Assembly: GCF_003287405.1 (NCBI RefSeq)
Contig: NZ_PRLD01000012.1
Coordinates: 24,930-88,929 of the forward strand
Length of the DNA stretch: 64,000 nucleotides
Reading direction: 5' to 3'
Source: Faecalibacterium prausnitzii
GTDB lineage: Bacteria; Bacillota; Clostridia; Oscillospirales; Ruminococcaceae
Position numbers and translations under genes: made by a program. The first letter of the stretch is position 1, and each line of letters begins with the position of its first letter. Positions 25,526 to 32,520 of the stretch are shown here, one piece after another. The notes under the pieces are model-generated. The model saw nothing but the letters and a program-made list of their open reading frames with translations, was not told where the DNA came from and searched no databases.

Positions 25526-25604
25526 TCGAAAGTTAACAAAAAAGTCACAATTGGCACTTATGAAAAAAGAAGACTGGATTTCTCCAGCCTTCCAAAAGTA
25601 TGTA

Positions 25605-26042
25605 TCAATGGTTGCAGTTCAAGATCTTCTCAAGCGTGTCCGCAAACCTGACATTCTGCTCCTTCGTCCGCTTTGGGCTCCCCTTGGGGTGCTTTCCGGC
25701 ACGGAGGAGCTTTTTGTTTTCATACCGCCGCAGCATGAGAGCGTCTATGTTGTCGGCGGTGTATTCCAGACCATTCTGGTTCAGCACCCGGGCGCACTTG
25801 GCAAGGCACATACTCGCCAGCCCGTAGTCCTGTGTTACGACAACATCCCCCGGCTTTACCCGGTTGACAAGCGCAAAGTCTACGCTGTCGATACCCTTGT
25901 CGAATACCATCGTCTGTGCACCCTCACGTTCGATCTGGTGCGAGGTGTCGCACAGGATAATGACAGGAACGCCGAACTGCTTTGCAATCTGCAATGTCAA
26001 ATCGACAACCGGACAGCCATCTGCATCGATCAAAATGGTCAT
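25605..26042 (-). CDS. YaiI/YqxD family protein (DUF188), island copy
   Basis: 145 aa. The start at 26042 overlaps the stop of the esterase gene (ATGA), so translation is coupled. The family signature MTILIDADGCPVVD and the block GDVVVTQDYGLASMCL are clear. The fold is PIN-like and has conserved acidic residues, so a nuclease role has been suggested; the cellular function is not established. It ends in the basic GKHPKGSPKRTKEQNVRFADTL. A close copy stands at 45042-45479. Confidence 0.88.
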   Translation of the reverse strand: MTILIDADGCPVVDLTLQIAKQFGVPVIILCDTSHQIEREGAQTMVFDKGIDSVDFALVNRVKPGDVVVTQDYGLASMCLAKCARVLNQNGLEYTADNIDALMLRRYENKKLLRAGKHPKGSPKRTKEQNVRFADTLEKILNCNH

Positions 26043-26722
26043 GCGTGTTCCTCCATCACCCACCGAAAGGCTTTCGCAGTGCGCAGGTCGGCGTCTTTGA
26101 AATGCCCGCCGCTGTTCCATTCAAGGGTGCAGTCTGCGCCACGCTCTGCAAGCCGACTGTGCAGGGTGCGGATATTATCCCCCACCGCAGCCATGACAGC
26201 GTTTTTCGTGCGCTCTTCCTTGTCGCCAAGGCTCAGATAAATGTGCTGTGCCTGTATCGGATGCTGCTGTTCAAACTCCATCCAGCCCGGAAACCAAACA
26301 GAGGGGGATGCGGCGGCGACACCATAGAACAGATCAGTCTGGGTGGATGCCCACAACGCAAACAGCCCGGCCAGTGAATAGCCGCCCAGAATGATTTTGA
26401 CGTTTTCCGGGAGATGAAACTGCCGCTTCAGCGTGGGGATGACCTGTTCTATCAGAAAGCGCAGGGTGTCCATAGCATTGCCGCCAAATCCTTGCGTTCC
26501 CCACACAGCAGGGGCTTCCCACGGAGAAAGTGCATTGTTCCAGCTTTCCACGGGCACGGCCGCAAACAAAAAATTCCAGCTGCTCTGCGCAATCACTGTC
26601 ACTTCATGGTCTATGCTCTGCAACTCATGTTCGCCTGTCATTTGGAGCAGTAGGTATTCTGCATGGGGCTCGCCGTAAATGCGGCAAGGTTTGTTCCCGA
26701 TTTGCATTGTCTGTGCAGTCAT
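26039..26722 (-). CDS. Alpha/beta-hydrolase esterase, island copy
   Basis: 227 aa. The start at 26722 has GGGAGG 8 bases upstream; the open frame runs on to 27178 only because the hairpin element upstream lacks stops. The nucleophile elbow is GGYSLAGLFALW, the acid lies in LSLGDKEERT, and the His is in NSGGHFKDAD near the end. It resembles the putative-esterase family (enterochelin-esterase-like). The substrate is unknown. Its stop overlaps the YqxD start. Confidence 0.83.
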   Translation of the reverse strand: MTAQTMQIGNKPCRIYGEPHAEYLLLQMTGEHELQSIDHEVTVIAQSSWNFLFAAVPVESWNNALSPWEAPAVWGTQGFGGNAMDTLRFLIEQVIPTLKRQFHLPENVKIILGGYSLAGLFALWASTQTDLFYGVAAASPSVWFPGWMEFEQQHPIQAQHIYLSLGDKEERTKNAVMAAVGDNIRTLHSRLAERGADCTLEWNSGGHFKDADLRTAKAFRWVMEEHA

Positions 26723-26806
26723 TGCGGCGTCCTCCCGAAAAAACTTTGATAAGCCCAGTATAGCAACTGAAAAATTGTTTTGCAATTCAAAAGGCGTTCG
26801 CATTCG

Positions 26807-27119
26807 CAGCAAGCAGTGCTTCGTGGTACCATTCTGGAACACCGAAGCTGTCTTGCAAGCAATGTCTTTGTATATACAAAGACTCTTGCCTTGCAAGAGC
26901 TTGTTGGGCGCAGCCCAAACCCGTTGTTCTGCCTCGTGCCGATGCAGGCTTCGCGTTTCTGCAAAACGCTCTTTCAGCACTCTGTAAGAGTGCACAGCCA
27001 TCACGGTTCCGTGATGTTCACAGGGATTGGGACTGCATCCCAACAAGCAGAATACGCACGGCAAATTTGCAATGCCATGCGTGTTTGAGCCTTTGTATAT
27101 ACAGAGGCACTGCTTGCTG
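26807..27119. repeat. Hairpin-packed element with 13-bp inverted ends
   Basis: The ends CAGCAAGCAGTGC (26807-26819) and its exact complement (27107-27119) enclose at least nine small, near-perfect hairpins in tandem. Examples are GTCTTTGTATATACAAAGAC (26864), CTCTTGC/GCAAGAG (26883), GCACTCT/AGAGTGC (26977), ATCACGG/CCGTGAT (27000) and TTGGGA/TCCCAA (27027). It could fold as one multi-branched RNA closed by the 13-bp stem, or be a miniature mobile element. No gene is seen in 26723-27171 otherwise. Confidence 0.75.
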
Positions 27120-27171
27120 GAGCAATCCAAAATCCAAAACTTGTTTTTTGTGGAAAGAAGAAATTTTGAAA

Positions 27172-27801
27172 CTAGCAACCATTATTACGCTTTTCAGACA
27201 GTAATGAGATAGCTTCTCCGAGAAGATTGTGAATCTCAGGTCGGTCTGCTATTTTAGCATATAGACCCTTCATATTTAGCAGAAGATAGTCTAGCCGACA
27301 GATTTGACGATCGAGCTCTAATTGCTTATAGAAATCAGTTACTTCGCTTGGTTGTCCATCCACAACCCTTATGTAATATAGTTCATCTCTAAAAAAAGCA
27401 TTCCGTATACCATCGTGATCTGGATGTAATAATGATCGAATCTCAGGTTCTATTAAGAAGTCGCTCTTATTATGGTTGCATGTCTGACAAGATAATACGA
27501 TGTTGCTAATATCCCCTGCAGCCGCTTTATTAACAAAGCAGTCTGCTGATTGGGGGATAAAGTGATCGATTTCAAACATTGTCTTTGGAATGATTTTTAT
27601 CGAAGTACCACAATAGGCACACTTTCCATTGTAGATTTTTATAAAGTCTTTCTTGTAGGTGCCCTCATTCTTTGAAACATACGCATGAATATCCTTTGCA
27701 CGTGGGTGCTGTGTACGGAATGAATCCATGAAAATTTTCTTGTCTTCTAATATGTTGCCATATCCGGGACAATATTCTGTATCTCTGTAATCTTTACTCA
27801 T
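27172..27801 (-). CDS. HNH endonuclease of the methyltransferase-kinase operon
   Basis: 209 aa. The HNH zinc-finger nuclease fold is complete: C61 and C64 (CAYCG), catalytic D79-H80 (EIDHFIPQS), N100 (SNIVLSCQTC) with C105 and C108, then H110-N111-K112. The C-terminal about 90 residues are helical and unrecognised. It is the last gene of a four-gene operon and overlaps the receiver gene by 8 bases. In this setting it is the likely effector that cuts DNA. It is AT-rich compared with the chromosome. Confidence 0.87.
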   Translation of the reverse strand: MSKDYRDTEYCPGYGNILEDKKIFMDSFRTQHPRAKDIHAYVSKNEGTYKKDFIKIYNGKCAYCGTSIKIIPKTMFEIDHFIPQSADCFVNKAAAGDISNIVLSCQTCNHNKSDFLIEPEIRSLLHPDHDGIRNAFFRDELYYIRVVDGQPSEVTDFYKQLELDRQICRLDYLLLNMKGLYAKIADRPEIHNLLGEAISLLSEKRNNGC

Positions 27802-28399
27802 TGATTATTTTTGACATCTCCTGAAAAGCGAGTACAAGTTTATCGATATCTGCTGCGGTAAGACTATCATATGCTGCGGTGCCATTCAAGGAACCAAGTA
27901 CCCGTTCTTTTATAATCGGCTCCCAACTGTCGTTGCTCTTAAATCGAATTGCCAAATTGCGATAAATTTTCACTTGTTCAATTGCATGTTTGATAATATC
28001 AGGAAGAATATGATCATAGTATTCCTTTGCAGCTAATCCACATTTGGGATTGAATTTTGCAATGGTTTTGACAGAATCATCCTCACCATTTTGAGTAATA
28101 ACTACAACTTCGATAAATGGAAATTGCTTTTTTAAAATAATCTTGAACTCTTCTCCGGAAAATTTCCCATCGGTTGCAGAATTGTTTTCAAAAAGCCGCG
28201 AGTCAATCAGAATGATATTTGCCGTAGCCACTTGAGGATTTTCTAGTAGACTTTTGTATCCTTCAGCTGGTTTGAATTCGTGTTCAGATATATTAAGGAC
28301 TATATCACTTTGCAGAGCGTTTTTTAAGTCTTTGTCTAAATATTCGCTTAGTTGTGAATCGATGTCATCATCGATATAAAGTAAATTATATTCCTCCAT
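27794..28399 (-). CDS. Receiver-domain response regulator without DNA-binding output
   Basis: 201 aa. The receiver domain (1 to about 140) has D10-D12, a phospho-acceptor D66 (IILIDSRLF), T102 (VVVITQNG) and K125 (AAKEYY), all the residues needed for phosphotransfer. There is an insertion of about 12 residues after the acceptor. The last about 60 residues are helical with no HTH. The ATG overlaps the kinase stop (TAATG), and GGAGG precedes it. It probably passes the kinase signal to the HNH nuclease by protein contact; this is inference. Confidence 0.83.
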   Translation of the reverse strand: MEEYNLLYIDDDIDSQLSEYLDKDLKNALQSDIVLNISEHEFKPAEGYKSLLENPQVATANIILIDSRLFENNSATDGKFSGEEFKIILKKQFPFIEVVVITQNGEDDSVKTIAKFNPKCGLAAKEYYDHILPDIIKHAIEQVKIYRNLAIRFKSNDSWEPIIKERVLGSLNGTAAYDSLTAADIDKLVLAFQEMSKIINE

Positions 28400-30543
28400 T
28401 ACAATGAACCTCCAATTGAAAACTCGGCAAAAAATCCTTTTGTACCGCGAATATCCAAAATTTGACCACCAGACATATTTACGGTGTTATTGACGATCCA
28501 CATTCCGAGACCATGACCGTTTTTTCGGGTTGTTTCGTGAACCTCTAAAATTTTCATAGGATTGTTCTGATACTTTCGGGCTAAGCCTACACCATTATCG
28601 GAATATGAAAATTTCAGCAAACCATCTTCTAATGAACCCTGAATTATAATATTCAGATGGTTGCTCTTTTCATTTTGCTGAATACTATTTAGTATAAGAT
28701 TGTCAAAAATAACATGAAGCACGTCCTCAGATAGATAGTACTCAATATCAGAAGCTACTCTAATACATATCGATATCCACGCATAATCTCGTTCCCAACT
28801 CTCTTTTATACGGTTTAAAAGTACTATTATAGACTGCATTCCAGGCTGAAATTGACGCTTTTCGATTTCTGAAAGCATTGTATCCATAAAAGAAACAATC
28901 TTAGCACATTTTTCACGTCCCTTTTCAAGAAGTACGGGAACATTTTTATACGCCTTCCTTGTCTTTTCTGGCGATAAAAGCTCATCCCACATTCCATATT
29001 CTTGCAGTGCGGCAATAATATAATCTGTATTCGCTGAAATCGAATTACGATCGTTTCTCATTTCATGGGCAATAGAAGAAGCTTTCAGGCCGGTTGTTGC
29101 AAGCACATTTAGAATACGGATGTCATACTTATAACGTTCCTCTACATTCGTCCGCTCTTGGCGAGCATCTTGGCTTTCTTGGCGGTAGTTCTTGATTTCG
29201 TCAACGAGTTGCATAGATTCTTGCACGGTAAGCGTAGGAACCAATTTTGGATTTTGAACGACTTTATCTGAAACGGGAGTTTTAGCAGGAATGGAAACAG
29301 ATTCATTCTTGACATTAATATGTCTCACGATATCTTGACGGTACCGCTCAAACTCCTTAAATCCCAGCAAAATAATATCAACAAAGAGCTGATAATAAAT
29401 ATTTTCATCCAGACCTTGTCTATTAGATAAGTCTTGAAGCATCGCGTTGCGCCTTTTGTCGATTTCTATCTTTCCCGATATCTGGTTTTCACGAACTCTC
29501 CAAGCTCCTGTGGGATGTGAAGCTGCAGCGGGTGATTTACGGGAACGTTTTCCAAAGCCTAACCAATCTTTTTTTCCGTCATAGGCGGATATACTGAAGG
29601 CATTTCTATACAGAATCACTCCGCCTGGCATTGGCGCAGGTAAACCGTGATGTTTATACAAAAATTTTTCACATTCAATGGATGATGGCTTCATACAAAA
29701 GAAAAAAGTGCCTGAGAAATCACCTAATTGAGATGCAATGTCTTCCAATTGTTCTTCCGTTAAATCATAATTGGGTAATCCGGTTAGCTCGGTAACGATA
29801 TCAACTTCACTTTCTTTTCTTTGGAGATTTATATTTGGACAATAATCCTGAGCAGAATCCAAAAATTCATCCGAATCAATTACTGTGTTCAGTGTTTTTT
29901 CATGGCTGTTATAATTTATAGAAATGCAAGAAAGACAATTCACGCCAAGAACTGGTTGAGGAAGATAGAAGGGAATATCGCCAGAAAAGTCTGGATGTGT
30001 CACAGAGATGTTCATAGCCCTGTCATTATAGGTTTTCGACAAGAAATTGACGAGATTTTCAATTTTCTTTTTGCCCCACTTTTCGCGCAATCCAGAGATT
30101 TTGATAGTAGTTCCCACGGATAATTTTGTTGAATCCTGCCGCATGGAAGATGAATTCCAATCTGTTTCCCAAATTATTCCTGCATTGGAATCCTTCTTTG
30201 TTTGAATCATTACATGATTGCCGAGTCGTGCCAAGGCAAAACGACCAACGCCTTTTGATCCGGCCAGAACTCGCTTCCGATTATTTGCATCAAAAATTTC
30301 ATAAGATTTATCGCTTTTTCCAACATGCATCCATGCCGTTCTGATATTATTTTCGTCCATTCCTTGTCCGTCGTCAGCAATAACAAGCTGATCTCCTGAA
30401 AAAGAAATGTTCACATGCAGAGCTCCGGCGTCATAGGAATTTTTGACTAGTTCAAGAATAGCGGATTCGTCGTTTGTGAAGTTGTTCACACCCAGCAGAT
30501 ACGCAATTGTGCTGTCTTCAATTACATATTGTAAATGTTCCAT
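28399..30543 (-). CDS. Dual-ATPase protein: Hsp90/MutL-like GHKL domain plus histidine-kinase module
   Basis: 714 aa. The start at 30543 has GAGGAG 10 bases upstream. The N-terminal GHKL ATPase is of the Hsp90/MutL/MORC kind: ESAILELVKNSYDAGA (27-42), DDGQGM (57-62), GSKGVGRFALARLG (95-108). A middle region of about 270 residues has no known domain, and a charged coiled coil lies at 440-475. Then comes a kinase module: H493 in SSIAHEMRN, N-box DNLILNS (614-620), SDNGVGL (648-654) and NGHGLGMW (675-682). No membrane span, so the sensor is cytoplasmic. It starts 4 bases after the methyltransferase stop. Confidence 0.85.
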   Translation of the reverse strand: MEHLQYVIEDSTIAYLLGVNNFTNDESAILELVKNSYDAGALHVNISFSGDQLVIADDGQGMDENNIRTAWMHVGKSDKSYEIFDANNRKRVLAGSKGVGRFALARLGNHVMIQTKKDSNAGIIWETDWNSSSMRQDSTKLSVGTTIKISGLREKWGKKKIENLVNFLSKTYNDRAMNISVTHPDFSGDIPFYLPQPVLGVNCLSCISINYNSHEKTLNTVIDSDEFLDSAQDYCPNINLQRKESEVDIVTELTGLPNYDLTEEQLEDIASQLGDFSGTFFFCMKPSSIECEKFLYKHHGLPAPMPGGVILYRNAFSISAYDGKKDWLGFGKRSRKSPAAASHPTGAWRVRENQISGKIEIDKRRNAMLQDLSNRQGLDENIYYQLFVDIILLGFKEFERYRQDIVRHINVKNESVSIPAKTPVSDKVVQNPKLVPTLTVQESMQLVDEIKNYRQESQDARQERTNVEERYKYDIRILNVLATTGLKASSIAHEMRNDRNSISANTDYIIAALQEYGMWDELLSPEKTRKAYKNVPVLLEKGREKCAKIVSFMDTMLSEIEKRQFQPGMQSIIVLLNRIKESWERDYAWISICIRVASDIEYYLSEDVLHVIFDNLILNSIQQNEKSNHLNIIIQGSLEDGLLKFSYSDNGVGLARKYQNNPMKILEVHETTRKNGHGLGMWIVNNTVNMSGGQILDIRGTKGFFAEFSIGGSL

Positions 30544-30547
30544 GAAA

Positions 30548-31963
30548 TCAAATCTCCTCAAACTGATAGTCGTTGATATCTTTGCAAGTTATTCGCTTGG
30601 ATTTTCCACTAACACTTAAGCCTTGGTTTAAAATATACTCCAAAAAATCTTTGCTTTGAAGGATTGTTAGCGCGTCTTGTAGACTGGATTTACCATCGGA
30701 AACGGTTATATAGATACCGGAATATGGGATGTCATCAGCTGCCAAATAATATACCTCAACAGTATTTGTTACTACTGTTGAGAGAAGAAGTTTTTCCTGA
30801 TGGAGATGGCTTAAAGCCTGTGAGCGACCATATTCGTACCACTTTGCTGATTTGTCAGCATCACGCACAATGAGTTTGTCTTTGAAAGCGAGTAGGTGTT
30901 CGTATGTGTTTGGAAATCGAGATTTAAAATCATCTTCTTCATAGCGCATCAGGGTATCTTTTTCATCATAATAGTACGGGAAAATTATTTGTTCTTTTAC
31001 ATTGCGCCGGAGAGAGCGTGGAGCGGCACCTTTTCTTAAACATCCCGGTTCAATAGAGGCTTCTTCTTTTACAATAAATGCCTTATTTAATTGAGTTGCA
31101 ACGGCTATAGATGCGTGATACCTGCTACCAAACCGGATTGTTCTTTTTCTGTTAATATCAGTATTCAAAAAAACCCATTTATCGCCTAAAAGTTTTTTTT
31201 TCACTTGAACGCTATTTGCTTTCGATGTGGCACGATAATTAATAGTTGCTATATTATCTCTGCTTTCATAAACCAGAATGCTGCTTGATGTAAGCGTATC
31301 TTCAAATAATTGACTATTGGGATATTCCCATACGGTGCTGATGCCAGGAAGAAGTTTTTTTCGTATATCGTCTGCAAAAACATTCTTGTAAATATTGCTT
31401 GGAATCAATTGAACCATCTTTCCACCAGAAGCAAGTAAGTCGACACCTTTTTCTAGGAAAGCATAGCAGTAGTCGAATTTCCCCTTTTTACAAGTTCTAA
31501 AATTTTGACGGATGAATTTTCGATTTGTTTCATCAATATCGTGATATGAAATATACGGAGGATTTCCAATAATAAAATCAAATTTAATATCTGGAGTCCA
31601 CTGAAGTGCATCTGTGCACACAAACGACCAATTGACGGTTGAAATTCCATAACTCCTTACGATTTCATTGAGATCGCTGATGCATTGATCGTACAATTGT
31701 GGATCAAGTTCAATACCATAAATGTCAGCAGACAGTCCAGAGGAAATATTATTAACATCGATATTCTGCGTGAGAGCATCCTCAACGTATCGCTTGACAA
31801 TTTGTTTGATAATATTACCAGATCCAAATGAATACTCTAAAACTTTTTTCCCAAATAAGTCACGAGAATAACCTGCCAAATCGAGCATGTCGTCTACTTT
31901 GTTTAAGGGGGTAAACTTTTGGCACTTCTTTTTATTGCGTTCATTAGCTATAATTGGATTCAT
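30548..31963 (-). CDS. N6-adenine DNA methyltransferase (Eco57I/TaqI-like)
   Basis: 471 aa, first gene of the four-gene operon. SAM motif I is KVLEYSFGSGNII (40-52), motif IV is GNPPYISY (133-140), and a target-recognition-like region fills the C-terminal half. NPPY marks amino-methyltransferases acting on adenine N6. It would protect host DNA if the downstream genes restrict unmodified DNA. There is no nuclease domain in the same chain, unlike type IIG enzymes. AT-rich. Confidence 0.86.
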   Translation of the reverse strand: MNPIIANERNKKKCQKFTPLNKVDDMLDLAGYSRDLFGKKVLEYSFGSGNIIKQIVKRYVEDALTQNIDVNNISSGLSADIYGIELDPQLYDQCISDLNEIVRSYGISTVNWSFVCTDALQWTPDIKFDFIIGNPPYISYHDIDETNRKFIRQNFRTCKKGKFDYCYAFLEKGVDLLASGGKMVQLIPSNIYKNVFADDIRKKLLPGISTVWEYPNSQLFEDTLTSSSILVYESRDNIATINYRATSKANSVQVKKKLLGDKWVFLNTDINRKRTIRFGSRYHASIAVATQLNKAFIVKEEASIEPGCLRKGAAPRSLRRNVKEQIIFPYYYDEKDTLMRYEEDDFKSRFPNTYEHLLAFKDKLIVRDADKSAKWYEYGRSQALSHLHQEKLLLSTVVTNTVEVYYLAADDIPYSGIYITVSDGKSSLQDALTILQSKDFLEYILNQGLSVSGKSKRITCKDINDYQFEEI

Positions 31964-32106
31964 GACTTACCTCGAACTCTCAAATGTATTTCGCTTTTTA
32001 CATGTATGAATCGACAAACAAGAAATCATTGATGCAAAATTTTCTATTAATAGTTTTTTGTTGACTTTTGAATTACATATGTCAACCGGCATAGAAAGGT
32101 GCACTA

Positions 32107-32508
32107 TTATAGTATTGCTTTTTGAATCTTTTCCAGAATCGTCTGATCAGCCGGGAGCCACGGAACAGAATCAAGCTCCTCTTTAGTCAGCCAGCGTGCA
32201 GCCTCGGCTTCTTTCAGCACCAGTTCGCCGGAGACCACCTCACACCAGAAACAGTCCATGGAAAGATGGAAGGCGGGATAATCGTATTCAATGGTGCCAA
32301 TCAAATCGCCTACCGCGATCTCGGTGTCCAGCTCTTCCCGGATCTCTCGTTTCAGCGCCTGCTGCGGGGGTTCACCCGGCTCGATTTTGCCGCCTGGGAA
32401 TTCCCATCCGCCCTTATATTCGCCGTAGCCGCGGGCGGTGGCATAAATTTTATGTTTCGTCTGAATATCGTCGCAGATCACAGCTGCAACAACGCGAACA
32501 ACCTTCAT
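32107..32508 (-). CDS. Nudix hydrolase, MutT-like, paired with the PLD-helicase
   Basis: 133 aa. The Nudix box starts at GGKIEPGEP and continues to REIREELDTEI. The N-terminus VVRVVAAVICDD is typical of CTP or 8-oxo-dGTP pyrophosphohydrolases. AAAAGGAG precedes the ATG, 12 bases after the helicase stop, so the two form an operon. Nudix partners of DUF3427 helicases are a recurrent pairing in defence islands, to my recollection; the nucleotide hydrolysed is unknown. Confidence 0.88.
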   Translation of the reverse strand: MKVVRVVAAVICDDIQTKHKIYATARGYGEYKGGWEFPGGKIEPGEPPQQALKREIREELDTEIAVGDLIGTIEYDYPAFHLSMDCFWCEVVSGELVLKEAEAARWLTKEELDSVPWLPADQTILEKIQKAIL

Positions 32509-32520
32509 GATATTCTCCTT

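Larger units (their letters stand above)
25578..26806. repeat. Duplicated esterase-YqxD segment, island copy
   Basis: About 1.2 kb matching 45017-46250 outside the island, with conserved gene order, overlap and ribosome-binding sites. Proteins differ at scattered positions. Homology stops at the edge of the hairpin-packed element at 26807. Confidence 0.88.

Noticed and set aside
26800..27120. CRISPR array or integron attC cluster in the hairpin region
   Set aside because: The hairpins differ in sequence and spacing, with no constant repeat-spacer rhythm and no integron core sites.
26723..27178. Open frame running upstream of the island esterase (would give a 379-aa protein)
   Set aside because: The ribosome-binding site and the chromosomal copy both place the start at 26722. 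The extension translates the hairpin array.
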